NCBI RefSeq assembly: GCF_000237925.1 | Contig: NC_031498.1 | Coordinates: 13,059,906 to 13,123,905 of the forward strand | Source: Schistosoma mansoni | Lineage: Eukaryota; Platyhelminthes; Trematoda; Strigeidida; Schistosomatidae | Length of the DNA stretch: 64,000 nt | Reading direction: 5' to 3' | Part shown: one piece after another, positions 11,378-24,200 of the stretch | Layout of the letters: each line of letters starts with the position of its first letter | Numbering within the stretch: position 1 is the stretch's first letter | Made by a program: the position numbers and the translations under genes | The notes under the pieces: model-generated | Told to the model about the DNA's origin: nothing | The model's database searches: none | The model's input: the letters and a program-made list of their open reading frames with translations, nothing else

Positions 11378-12739
11378 GTACCTCATATTATATACGCATT
11401 CATTAATTAATGAAATATTTATACCGGCTATACTGACATTGTGAGCGTGATCGGTAATTTTTTTCTAACAAAATCAGATGATATCGTTTATTACTGAGAT
11501 TTTAAACAAACCGTTATCAAATAAGTAACATAGTTTATTGTGAAGTGAGGTTTGTCGTAAAAACTTCAATCACTAGACAAAAGATTCGAGCCTGGTCAGA
11601 TATATTTTTTCACTAAGTAGTCGATTATAACCATGAACCCTCATATGTTTTTCTTCAAATCTTGTTTAATTTATCGAAAGTGTCATCCACAATGTGATTA
11701 TTATTGAATCGAAAGTAATGTTTGCTACGAAATCGATCTTTATTATTGACCACTTTTATGTTCAGGAGAAAAGTTTAATATTATAACACGAGGCCCATTG
11801 TTTCGCCAAAAACTTACTTGTGGATCACCATGTGTAAGGTTTGGGATCATTTATGGATTAGATAAACATCTTCTATTATCTTTTAATAGAAAGCAGTGCT
11901 TCTGGAAAATAACTCACTTTTCAATACTCCTAAGAATAACCTCCCCCAGCTATTAAATTTAAACTATATTTAATTCATTAGCAAATAAAAAATTTCAGTT
12001 CTTATTAATTTCGGTACCACTGAATATCACATGAACGATTCAATTTAGATCCCAAAATAAAAAAAGGTATCACTATAAATTTGTTTATAATTTCATCACG
12101 AATCCCACATAATTACTCCACAATCAGAAATGCTTTTAAGATTAAAATTTATTATAAGTTATTTAAACGAGCTATTAACTGGAAATGAGAACTATTGAAC
12201 TTCAACTCAATGGCTTAGCAGTAATTTATTCTCCGTAGGACAATAACATCCTAGGTCCGATCGTTAACACAGTTGTAAGTGAGCACAATAGAAAGGCCTC
12301 AAACCATGGTGAAACAACTATCCATTATTCGTAAGCAGTTTTCCATTCGAAGCTAGTTTTTTGTTCGGATTCTTCGAGCTCAGCGCATACTTTTAACAAA
12401 TTCAAAAACTGGACACAAGATATTTTAATCTCTTAATCAGTAATCGGTCATCTTTATTTACGGGGTGGACATTCAATTTACAACAATTCACGTGACAATG
12501 CAACAATATTTGTCAGTCAAGATACGTAATTTTTAACAACAAGCACATCAACTTAACCAGTTTTGTCATCAAAAAACACATAGAAGAAATAATTTTAAAA
12601 AGTTTATTAACCATATTTTAAAGATGTTAGTTAATATATAGTCCGCATCTAAATTGGAATATTGTAAGGGTATTCGTAAACGTGTAATCAGAACGGGGTT
12701 TTATGGATATTATAGCGATTTAATAGTTAAATTCAATTA
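11378..12739. other. AT-rich, no gene recognised
   Basis: Nothing supported. Confidence 0.4.
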
Positions 12740-12968
12740 AATCTTTTCGTGGATTGGTTCAAGTTAGACATTAAAACTATTGGATGCCGGCTCAGTGATA
12801 TAGAGGTCAAGCGGTTGCGTGCGAGGCAAAAGATCCTGGGTTGGAATCTCGCGAAGTGGGATCGTGGATGAACATTGCTGAGGAGTCCCATACGGGGACG
12901 AAACGGCCGTCCAGTGCTTCCAGGTTTTCCATGATGGTCTAGCTTTAATTGACCCATAAATCCATCCA
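12740..12968 (+). repeat. HHR-SINE-A copy 5
   Basis: Leader end (CGTGGATTGGTTCAAG), tRNA-like head, perfect hammerhead and the start of the tail. The 3' end stops after the TGACCCATAAAT block. Confidence 0.85.
12873..12917 (+). ncRNA. Hammerhead ribozyme, best-preserved HHR-SINE-A example
   Basis: Core CTGAGGA (12,878-12,884); stem II GTCCC/GGGAC forms five Watson-Crick pairs; GAAAC (12,900-12,904); stem III ACGGCCGT is a perfect palindrome; cleavage expected after 12,911. Stem I CATTG/CAGTG has one wobble pair. Confidence 0.85.
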
Positions 12969-14639
12969 TTAAATTATAAATATATGTTGATAGATGATCA
13001 TTAAAGAGTGATAAATATGTATATAATAATCATATTTAAATGCATTTTATTGTTATGACAAAATATTATGTAATATAAATGAATTGAGAGACAGAGAATA
13101 AGAATACGACATTTATATCAGGTTAAATAAATCATGAGACCAAATGGTGTACATTTATTCAAGAGAAACCAATGATGACAACAATTTCCAACCTTTTCAA
13201 CATTTCGTGATTTGACAAATAAACAAACAAACAAAAAAAACAATACGAAGCAAATGAAAATAGGTCAATTAGAGTTTAACTAAGAGTCCCTCTATTATGA
13301 TTATTATGATGATAATAAGCGGTCAATATAAGAGAACGAATATAATCGTATAATCTCTTTTATAATAAATTATTGTTAGCCAAAACATTAGAGTAAACCG
13401 AAAAAATGAAAAAATTAAAGTTGAATCAATTGTCTTACAGTAATTTGTATCATTAAACTGACTTTAACTAGATAAACATTGCCCAGATATTTGGTTCCAG
13501 TTTAAAACTTCCCTATAATGTATACTCATGACTCTATTAAGGGATAAATCCATAGTGATAAGTATTCTAAATGAATGCTCGATTCGATTTTCTAGCCACT
13601 ACAAATAACCTCAAATTAAATCTATACAACAACTTGAACATAAGAGGAAAAGTGCGAAAATAAATCGAAATGATTTAAGAATATATTACATTTTATATGA
13701 TTTATTTACAATTAGGATAACAGCCAGATCTGTATAAATTGAGTTGGGTTGTATTTGACAATAATAATTCAATAAATTATCATGCGAACACATTTACAGC
13801 AATATACAATTAAGTATCTATAATCCTTCTTAAGTTGTGAATACCTGTCATACACAATTCGCATTCGAATTAATTAAGCTACAACTCACCATATTACATA
13901 AATTTCCGCCCACTCAGCGAGCGTTTAACTTCAGTATCATTGACCGACTCTCAATTGTTTACATTATCATTTTAAGTCAGTGTATCATAATTCGATAATC
14001 CTTATCAATAATTAATTAAAGAATCATGATTTCTCTTTATTATCATTTAATAATCACATTATTAGCTGTGGAGATCATATTTTATTTCTTTTACTTCAGT
14101 ATTAATGGCCCAATAACTGATGCTGTATAATAAAACACCAAGATATAGAACGCTTACAATGCTTAAAAAGAGTAGATTTTATTGAAGGTTAAAAATCTGA
14201 TGACAGGAAAATATCAGTCCTACATCAACGAATATTATTTATTGTATCGCATGGTAAAGGTAATCAGTTGACGAAAAGATATAGTTTCCTAAAACTTTGA
14301 TCTATAAAATAAATGTTCTGATTAGTAAATAGAACGTAATGCCTCCTTGAAATTCAACACTACATATATAGTGATTTTATGAACTCCAGTGAACGACTGT
14401 AAAGGACTGTCGAATAGATTACCCACATTGAATATTTGTACAGGTTAACTGAACATCATGGTTGCACATCTTTCAATCAACGATCACACAAGTTGTTCAG
14501 GTTGGGAAGAAATGATTTCAACACAAGGATGTTTACCAAAGTTATCCTAGGATGACACAACTAAAATGATATCATGAATTTTCGATTCACTTTTCTAATC
14601 ACGCTACATTATTTACAGTCATCTAATCTACAGCTCATT
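12969..14639. other. AT-rich, no gene recognised
   Basis: Nothing supported. Confidence 0.4.
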
Positions 14640-15420
14640 TCACTGAGGACTAGACGCCCAGTGGTCTCAGTGGTGCTAGTCTATTCAAGAGGTCTTTAAA
14701 TTACTCTACTTACTCGTTTTACTGTTCTTAATCTCAATGATAGGTTTGCTTTCTTGGTCCTTTACTGGTTGGTCCAGTTAACAATAGTTAGATGCTAGCT
14801 TCTTGTTTGTATTATATAGTTCTTTAATATTTCTTTATCTTGCAGTTATTCATACTTACGTTGCAAATTATTCGACATATTTTCGTTGAATGGCCCTAGT
14901 GTTTCTCTTCACCCACTAGTTTGCTTCTGTGTGCTATAACATTCTCCGATCTTGTTCGGTCTTTTTTAACTTACATCTTTTCGTTTTTGCGTTCTTGAAT
15001 CATGTTCGGGCTGTCTACAGGAATTTACCCATTATTCTAGTGCCTATTAAGCCCCAGAACCTCCTTACAAGTTGAGTTTAGTATTTCTTTGATTTAATTC
15101 TAGCTGTCTCTCATGGTGGCCTCCTCATTTCCCGATAGATCTTGTAAGGCTTGGAACCTGTTGCTGACAGTTATCTTGAATTCGCTGAGTTTGTCAGTGT
15201 CTCGAAGGAAGACTATACTAAACTTTTATAAAGCTGTTTCTACAGCTGTCCATTGGTTCTGTAGCTTCAGTTTCATCAAAGCAACCACCAGGTGGTGATC
15301 TGAAGCCATTTCAGATCCTCTCTTTTTCACCACATCTTCCATTAGATTTTCTGATTTCTTTGTTGCAGATATGACCGGTTTGATTCTCTGTAGTATGGTC
15401 TGGTAAAACCCATATAGCTT
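14640..15420 (-). mobile_element. RTE-clade LINE fragment: end of endonuclease and linker
   Basis: The minus-strand translation shows a KKRGSEMASDHHLVVALM stretch; the SDHH motif is typical of the last active-site block of apurinic-type LINE endonucleases. FLRDTDKLSEF and NRFQALQDL follow, as in the linker of RTE elements, and near 14,660-14,690 a LNRLAPL-like block from before the reverse transcriptase. The frame is broken several times. Reverse transcriptase proper is absent. Confidence 0.7.
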
Positions 15421-15748
15421 TGTATATAAGTTTGTGGGGGAAAATGATCTCACTTATAACTTTGTTTTTAAAAGCCTACATATATATTAATCAGGTTTTT
15501 TCGAACTTATAAAGTTAATATGAATGGCATATTAATCTGTCTGTTTGTTTGAAACTTATTTTTCTACATATTTGTTGACTTTCAAATTAAAATAGTTCTG
15601 TCTAATTAGGATAAACAGCTTCTTGAGCTCTACAATTAATAAGATGTTTACATATAAGTTTAAAACGACAATAATCATTGTTTAATTATTCAACTTAACC
15701 GTTAACATTCAAAAAACATTTTGATAAGTTATACTATAGTCAATAACA

Positions 15749-15875
15749 GAACTCCGCCTGTAGCTCCTCCGGGGGCTACTGCCGGTCCCAAGCCCGGGTA
15801 AAGGAGGAGGGTTAGGCATAAGGTTAGCGACCCCATCTCGTAGAGAACCAACTCGCTAAAAAACGCTAACCAGAA
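15749..15875 (-). mobile_element. 127-base GC-rich 5' piece of an RTE-like element
   Basis: Bounded by a perfect 13-base duplication ATAGTCAATAACA (15,736-15,748 and 15,876-15,888). The GC-rich insert matches my memory of the 5' end of SR2/RTE-type elements (GGGGCTACTGCCGG and GGAGGAGGGTTAGGC blocks). No 3' end of the parent element is present, which is unusual because such insertions normally keep the 3' end. Confidence 0.7.
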
Positions 15876-15921
15876 ATAGTCAATAACAAAAGTAGTATTG
15901 ACTGAGATCATGAATCGATCA

Positions 15922-16055
15922 TGTTTCCGCTCGCTGGATCGTGGATGTGCATTGCTGAGGAGTCCCACAATAGTACGAAACGGCTGCCCAGTGTTTTTAG
16001 GTTTTCAATAGTGATCTAACATCAATAGGTTCATAATCTTCACAAACCCATCCTG
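15922..16055 (+). repeat. HHR-SINE-A copy 6, 5'-truncated
   Basis: Starts just before GATCGTGGATG. The hammerhead core is present, but the cleavage triplet is GCC instead of a NUH triplet, so cleavage is not expected. Confidence 0.8.
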
Positions 16056-17304
16056 AAAAATAATATTGAGATCTCATAAGGAAATTATTTGAACAAAATA
16101 CTAATAATAATGACAACTGTCTTTTCCTTGTTGGTTAAGCTATTGTCTACTTAAGTTGAATGAACTTAATTACCAATTGTAAACAATAAATCATCACAAA
16201 TCTTAATCCGTACACTTTTCAACTTTGATTACATAGAAAGAGTGATTTTTGTCGTTAAAACACATGTTATAAACTACTCAATAAAGATTAAAATTATCTT
16301 TAGACCAATAAAGTATTATAGATTCTGAATAGTGGTAATAACAATGATAATTACTATACAACGAAAATTGCTAATCTTCTTTCATCCTTTAGAAGATTAT
16401 TTCTTTAGCTTTTCCGAAAGGAAATAGATAAGGAAAAAACATTCACTCAATACTTATAATAAAACATGGTTACGTAATTGTGGGTATATAATAGAATAGA
16501 TTGACCCATTGAAGTAATAAGGATAAATCATTTGTCTCAGAGACATTAACACCTACTTCAAAATCTATTCATTATTACAGTAAAGTCAAGTAGATATTAG
16601 TGTATTATTAAAGTGTTAAAACACGTACCCAATAACTATGATTATATAATCAAAATAAATCAATACATTCAATATGGTGAATCAAATGTTCACTATTACA
16701 CTATACTTAGGTCAATACATATTACATTTCTATTACATTACTATTTAGTATTACAATGATACCTAATAGTATACTTCTATTACAGATAATTATAACTTCG
16801 CATTAATTGTCACATGTATTGTTTTCTGTCATATGTATGATGTAATTTACTGTAATTGTTTATTGAAATAACCTGTTATATAAGAAAAAGAAATTTAATC
16901 TTCAAAGATTACGTGTGACTTCATTTTAGTGATTAAGAAAAAAGAAGTGAAGACTATAATTTTTAAACCAGGAGATTTATATAATCTTTTACCAATTACA
17001 ATTATTTATATTAAGGTATGAAATAAAATAAGTCACGTTTCATTTGATAGTTTATTTATAAGTTTATATATTTATTGATGAAGAGAGAATGGATTCAATT
17101 CTGTAAAGAAAAAATAAAACTACTTGATGAACGTTGATACATATAACAATGTGTTAATCATAATTATCAAGTTTCATTGCAATTATGCTTATTTTTTTGA
17201 TAATTAGGTCAGGAATTCTTAACCAGTCAATCTGAAATCTATACCTTAATAGTTAATGTACAAACATGCATTAACAAATGTTGTAGTTGAATAATACTAT
17301 GGAT
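16056..17304. other. AT-rich, no gene recognised
   Basis: Nothing supported. Confidence 0.4.
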
Positions 17305-17310
17305 TGAATA

Positions 17311-17495
17311 GTTATCAGAAGGGGGTTTTGTGGAGATTTTAGTAATTTTATAGTTGAAATCATGAGTCAATTGAAACTAGATGAGATTGTGGATGCGCAC
17401 TGCTGAGGAGTCCCATACGGGGACGAAACGGCCGATCATTGCTTCCAGGTTTTCCATGGTGGTCTAGCTTTAATTGGCTCATGAATTCATCCATA
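17311..17495 (-). repeat. HHR-SINE-A copy 7, inverted composite
   Basis: On the minus strand, an inverted segment (17,384-17,495, hammerhead through start of tail) precedes a sense 3' tail (17,311-17,383). About 30 tail bases are present in both segments. The hammerhead core is whole, but the cleavage triplet has an inserted base (CCGATC). Confidence 0.75.
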
Positions 17496-19745
17496 AAACA
17501 ATTAAATAATTAATAAGCGGTGATTCTTATGAAATTTATTACTTGTATTTATCATTGGTTCATTATACATGATCAAGTCTACTAACTTATTTAAGTAGCA
17601 TGACATCTTTAAAATATAAAAGGTTTATTTTGATAATTAATATTTATTTGTTTTGTTTTTTTACTTAGACTTTGTAGGAACTCCATGGGAGTACGAACTC
17701 ATAGCCCTATCTTGGATTGAAACTAGGATATTTGATGGTTGCTGTGAATATTTAATTTTTAAACCACTAAGTCAGAATTCGATGGTTTACAAGTTTGATT
17801 TCAATCAGTTTGTGATAGTAAGGAATTATCTTTCATAACTCATTGATGTTTAAGTACTTCATATTCGATATGGGTGAATTCCACTGGTCACTGTTTTTCT
17901 TCTGGAACACCTGGAATCATGGGAAAATAATCAATAGTGTATATACAATTATTTTTACAATATAGTGGGCTTTTGTAGATGACTGAATTTATGGTTTTTT
18001 AAACTATATATGTATATAGTTACCATCACTCATCTTAAGTGAATAGATGACAATATGCAACTCCTGTAAATGTAAATATAATCGCCAAAATTTATGTCAA
18101 AATTGTTTTTATTTTGTGAATGAAATTACTTTATTATCATAATTGACCCATTAATTTAATTGCCTGTTTTTCTTTAGATGCATATATTCTGTTTGAAAAG
18201 ATAAGTCAGTATATAATTATGGAGATTAAGACTAGCTGTTGTCATGACTACAGGATGTGCACATTGTTAAGAAATTTGTTATGAATATCTATTAGGTGTT
18301 AAGTCAAGTCATCTTATACAAAGAGTAGGTCTACTATTTATCATCTACTGTGTTTCTTGAGTAAAATTAATATTAAGAATCCCTTCATATGAGCAATGAG
18401 TTCATATTTATGATAATTATTAATGTTAAAATTAATGTTTTTTATTCATAGTTCTATCGCTTTTTTTTCTCATTGAACAACACTACTCTGTTGTCATTAT
18501 TACTATTATTGTTAGTAGTAGTATTGTTAGTATTATTATTAATGTACTTATGGCTAATTATTTATTCTGAAAATTCTTCTACACTATCTTCATTACTTTT
18601 TATATCTATATTTTAAATAGCAACAAGGAAAGAATCATCGACTCCATAAGTAGGCTAATCTGACGGTTAAATTCTCAATTGATTTGTTTTTCTTTGCGCA
18701 TGTGCTTATACACAGATAAGTATAAATACACTTATAGACAGACATAAACATATCTTATGTTTATCGGTCATTACTACTAGCAATAGTAGTAGTAATAATA
18801 GCAGCGATAGCGGAGTTTAGTTATCTATACCACCTGAGAACATTGAGTCTACGTGTTTATACACTTTTCTGAAAGATATATGCTAAACATACACACACAT
18901 ATATGTACAAATACAGTCACATAGGCATACGAAAGTGTATACATTTTAGTTGCTAACTCTCCGCTTCAACCTCTAAATACTAAAAGACAAAAATATGGTT
19001 GAAGTATTTCGTTTTTCTCTTCAGAAAACAAGATAACATAATTTTCTAAAGAAGTTAAGACAGTATGAGGATGTTGATGATTGTTTTCTAATGATTTTCA
19101 TTTGTATCACTTACTAGAATGAATTAAAAAGATGATGGTCAATTCTAAATACAGTGCTCATTTTATTCTCCAACTTTATTGACGGGATGAGATTATTTTA
19201 TTTATTTATTTAAGTGTATCAATCTATGTTAATTATGTGTGCATACTTTATATGGGTGGATGCCCTACAAACTATTGACAGTCAGGTTCATAACACACAC
19301 ATATAAGTAAATTGAAAAACACATGCCAACATATTATCATCATGATGGGACATAGTTACGCGAAAAAAAGTCATTGGAATTTTTCTTCTCTCAAAATTGG
19401 TCAATATTAGCTTTATTTTGTGTGTTTGTTATCATTAATATTGGTGATGTTGTTTTTAGAATAGTTACTAAGTCAGATTATGTAGTCATAAGGAATAACT
19501 ATACAAAACTAGGATTCCAAGACTATGAGACAGAAAACAATGCAACTCAAATGGTAAGGTTACACATGGAATAATAATATTAGTCATAATAGGGTGTAGA
19601 AAACAAATTTGTAACTTAGAAAGAATGATTTATTCTAGAAAATAAAAAGTCGTTAGTCCTATAGAGAGAAAAAGGCAAAACATATACAGGTAAACAGAAC
19701 ATCTGTGTTGTTACTGTCACAAATAAACAATAATAATTATGTATA

Positions 19746-19781
<36 letters not shown>

Positions 19782-20092
19782 CTAACAGAATTCTATTTAA
19801 TCTTTTCTACTGCCTTCCATGTAATCTCAATTGTAGAAGACTCAATTAATTCAGGTATGAAAATTTGAACATTGATGACAATAAAGATATTCTATTTAGT
19901 TGCTTTGAATTAATATGACATCGATATGATGGTTGAGAAATATGTATTATGCAATATATGAATATTATCTTGACTAGTAAAATTAAAAAAAAAGATTAGT
20001 CAAAAGTTTATAGATAAATTGATAATATCATAGATAGGTTATACATAGAAAGTATAACTCATTTACAACGATTTAATGAAAAAAATTATTAA
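17496..20092. other. AT-rich, no gene recognised
   Basis: Contains the ATT-type microsatellite at 18,500-18,545 and an (AT)n run at 19,749-19,778. A possible scrap of HHR-SINE-A leader lies near 17,875-17,930. Confidence 0.4.
19749..19778. repeat. (AT)n microsatellite
   Basis: About 30 bases of AT dinucleotides. Confidence 0.95.
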
Positions 20093-20490
20093 TATCAGGA
20101 GTTTTGTGGATATTATAGTAATTTTAATAGTTGAGATTATGAATCAATTGAATCTAGAACATCATGGAAAACCTGGAAGAACTGGATGGCCGTTTCTTCC
20201 TATTGTGGGACTCCTCAGCAGTGCGCATCCACGATTCCGCCTCGCGAGATTCCACCCCAGGACCTATCAGTTTCGCAGGCGAGCGCTCAACCTCTAGAAC
20301 CACTGAGATGTCCGGTATCCAATGATGTTAGTTTCTAACCTCAACCGATCCACGAAATTGAGTGACACATCCACCAATGTCTTCAGTGAGTTACTATTTC
20401 ACAACAGACCTGGTTGAACTCCACTAGTTACTGCTTCTCACTACAACTCCAGGAAATACCTCTTACGGCCAGTCTCTAGTGAGCATATGA
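20093..20490 (-). repeat. HHR-SINE-A copy 8, longest leader
   Basis: Minus strand: a leader of about 150 bases (20,340-20,490, including CAGTAACTAGTGGAG), then head, hammerhead and tail. This shows the full unit is near 400 bases. The hammerhead core is kept, the cleavage triplet is ATC (acceptable NUH), but stem II is weakened. Confidence 0.8.
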
Positions 20491-20685
20491 TCATTATCAG
20501 AAGGGAGATTTTGTGGAGATTTCAGTAATTTTATGGTTGAAATCAGTTGAAACGATACAGGATCGTGGATGCGCACTGCTGAGGAGTCCCATACTGGTAT
20601 GAAATGGCCGTTCAGTTCTTCCAGATTTTCCATGGTGCTCTAGCTTCAATTGATTCATGATCTCAAATATTGAAAAAATTATTAC
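20491..20685 (-). repeat. HHR-SINE-A copy 9, inverted composite
   Basis: Built like the copy at 17,311: a sense 3' tail on the minus strand (20,491-20,557) joined to an inverted hammerhead-to-tail segment (20,558-20,685). It lies directly against copy 8. Confidence 0.75.
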
Positions 20686-20884
20686 TTGATTCAAAACGAC
20701 TTTAAAATTACTACATGTATTTTGATCCTTATATGTCGAACATTTAAATTAATCCATTATAAATAATTAAGGATCTGGACTAAATGTAAATTAATGCAAT
20801 TTTTCACACCTCACATTTATTGACTGATCAGAAATTAACAAGATTTTCAGTATGAAGTTGTTAGGATTGTTAAGTTTCGATAAA

Positions 20885-21093
20885 AACATGGACCGATTCA
20901 AGTTAAACCATCATCGAAGACGTATAACCACTGGACAGTCATTTCTCCTAGGATGGAACCCCTCAGCAGTACTTATTCACGATCGAGTTCGTGGGACTGG
21001 AACCCAGGATGTTTAGTTTCATATGTGAATGCCTAACCTATAGACCACTGAGCTAGCATCCAACAGCATTAATGTCTAGTCTCAACAAGTTCA
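20885..21093 (-). repeat. HHR-SINE-A copy 10, old
   Basis: Highly diverged: CCACTGGACAG, CCTCAGCAGT, GAACCCAGGA and ACCACTGAGC landmarks remain in order. Faces copy 11 head to head. Confidence 0.65.
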
Positions 21094-21099
21094 ATGTCG

Positions 21100-21275
21100 A
21101 GGATTGATAGAGGTTGTGTGTTTGCTCACGAAAACCAAAGTTCTGGATTCGAGTCTCACGTGCGTGATTGTGGATAGGCACTGGTGAAGTCCCACAGTAG
21201 ACGAGCCGACCTTTCAGTGCTTCTACATTTACAATGGTTCAACTTAGATCGGTTCTTGATTTCAAGGAAATTTAC
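21100..21275 (+). repeat. HHR-SINE-A copy 11, old
   Basis: Plus-strand box B (GGATTCGAGTCTC), degraded hammerhead and CAGTGCTTC tail start. With copy 10 it forms a large imperfect inverted repeat. Confidence 0.6.
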
Positions 21276-24200
21276 AAGATGAGTATCCGGGATCTAAAAA
21301 TAATATTATTAGTCGTAGTTACACATTGAACACTGAAAATATAGTTTGAAATCAATGGACAGAATAATGGAACGAGATACATAAAATAATATGGAAACTC
21401 ATGGTTTGAGGAAGATGAATATAACTGTACTACTATGTACGTTTTTCAACCATGTTATCTAAGATTAGGAGGACACAACTGGGAAGGTTTGACATTTAAA
21501 AATGTCTCAATCAACCAGACAGTAACATCATAGGTTTATTCCATGTCTTATTCTGATATTTATTAGCCTTTTTCCAATATGCTTCCATGTTAGATGTGAA
21601 AAAGATTGAAGTGAAAGATGTTTGGGAATGAGTTAAACATATTTCACCCACTTGAGTTGATAGAGGTTTATGGGGTAATCAACTGATTCATTATCTTTCT
21701 AGAAACTGCATTAGTCAAATCCCTTCATGTGGTTATCATAAAAAGTATATATTTTATGTTCTTGTAATCTAAAATGATCACTGATGGAGACCAGTTAAAT
21801 GAGCTTACGTCCATCTTCCAAACTCTACCTAATATATCAATATGATTACCATGAATCTAAACCTTTAGTTAGCTATTGAGTTAACTCATCCTATAGATCT
21901 TCATAACTTGTAGTCGGTTGTTGCCTTCTCTACTTCGCTAGATGTTAAGAGCATTATATAAATCTCACACAGACTGTCGCTGAGCAGTAGGTAACTAGAG
22001 AGTAGCTATATACCAAGTGATCCATATCTCAAAGTATCCTATTCATTACTCTTGTTGGCTGGTCTGTAATTTGATTACTATCCTTTCCTTTTTGATACTT
22101 AAAAGCAGTGTCCAAACCCTGATTTCTGTACTTTTGACAGGGTTAGACAACTGCCTAGTTTTACTTATTTTTGTTATGTCTTCCACCTCCTTTGATTTCG
22201 TTACACATCACTGTTCAAGATCATTGCTCAAGCTCTACTTCGAAGTTGCTTCCTATTAATGTCTTATTTGAAGAGTGAACGACGATTGATTTATTAGAGG
22301 CTACTAAAATCTATTTACGTTTTCTGGTTCGTTCTGGTAACAGCTTAGTATCATCTGTACTTTTGTTTGGAGATAAAATTCATTTGTTTACAGATATTTA
22401 TATTCGTAATGACTAACCAAGTTACTAGCAAGTCTGTCCTGAAATATTCTTTTGGCATTTTCACCTACGAAACTAAACATATGCTAACACCACATCATAC
22501 TCAAGGATCAAGCATGTTCTGTGGAGGTAGATATAGTATCTCACCTATCTCCTACAATGATTTTTCACAGAGATGTAGTTTATCCGCATCATTAAATATG
22601 TAAACATCTAGGTCTACTAGGCCAGGAAATATCCCTTTTATACTTGAATCAGTGTTTACTATATTCAAACAGTTGACTGAGCGTAGTTACAAAATATGGT
22701 CACTTTTACTTACTTCATAAGCTATGATATCAAAAGACCCACCTAAGTGTTTTTCAACTCCATTTATTTACTTGAACTTGCCAAAATTACTACACCTGAC
22801 CGCCTAGTTTTAAAGAAGGAAATGAAATATTTGTTGGCAGTTGTCTTTTACTTCATTGGAACTGTAGTCAACAAAGGAGTAAGTAGTGATCAAGAAGGAG
22901 AAAATTAATGTCTAAATATCTAACAAAATCCACTACATAAATCTCCGTCCTGACGACAAACCTACTGTTGAGATCAGCAGAAATTTTTAGTAAAATTCTA
23001 GATATACAAAAGATGTACTGGAATAATTTTCTGTAGTCGATAGATGAGGTTAACCTCAGTTGAGTTATCTAAGCAGATTTCACAAAAGGTATACATTTAT
23101 ACCAAGGGATTCTATGCGTTTGTCTGATGAACCCTAATATCCTATTTGAAACACTTTTTGAAGTCTGGAAACCTGGAATACGGTTTCAGCAGACAAGAGA
23201 TAAGATTTTATAAACCCTAATCGTTAACAGTGATTGTAAATGTGGAAGATAAAGCCAAAGAAGTGTTGTTAATAAGAACAGAAGAAGAATGCTAAAAAGC
23301 TATATATGTATTTTATTGTGAACAAGAGAAACTTGAGTACTCTTATAAGTATGTATGTGATCAAAACTTTTCTGTTTCACATTTTGTAGTATGATATTTA
23401 CTTTTGAAATACTTTCTAAACTAATTTCAATGGTTAATAACATTAAGTAAATGTTTAATAAACTTGTTTACAATATAACCTTTTAATGAAGTTTCTTCTG
23501 ACCAAAATGATTAGTTTGAAAACAGTATTTACTGCAGGTTTACGACAACTTAGAAAAGTAAACTAAATATTAATGGACAGTTGTTCCTCAGTTTATTTCT
23601 ATGTAGTACTCATTGTAAACACCAAACAGGGTTAATGCCAAGATTTTCTTGTGTAACATTGACTCATCTATACTAGTCAATTGATTGTGTTATGGCTTAC
23701 TTTCACTCCTAAAAAAAGGTTAAACTCAAAGCGGAGTATGACGATCTGTACTTTCTTGCTAAGTTGTACTAAATTAAATAAATCTACTTTATCCTGATTG
23801 TTATTATATGAATATTTAAAAATAACCGAAAGCAGTTTTTTGAGTGATAAGTATTATATGACAAATTTAAGTTTCAACAAATGTAAATAATTTCACATCT
23901 TAAGTCTTCCTCGTTCAAAAAAAGAATAAACTACTCTTGAAAACAAGGACTATATTTGTTGGCTCGAATCCCTACATCTCCAGCTATACATGAGAATAGA
24001 GTTTGCACACAGTTATAAGGAAGAAGACATGTGATAAACGACTCAAATCACTTTAGTTTAATCGACCATGTGATCGTTATTGACCAGGTATGACAAAGCA
24101 CTGCTGAATATTGACTGTTCGATCCCTTAACAGAACATGAAGGGGGTGTTTGATAATTTGTTGGTTTATTTGTTCGACGATTAAAATATTTCCTCAAATA

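Noticed and set aside
12733-12969. Recurring small frames such as QLKLDHHGKPGSTGRPFRP
   Set aside because: They arise from translating the hammerhead-tail part of HHR-SINE-A and recur in every copy; not a protein family.
15729-15968. 79-codon minus-strand frame with a hydrophobic start
   Set aside because: Joins a SINE, plain flank and the 127-base LINE fragment; not a gene.
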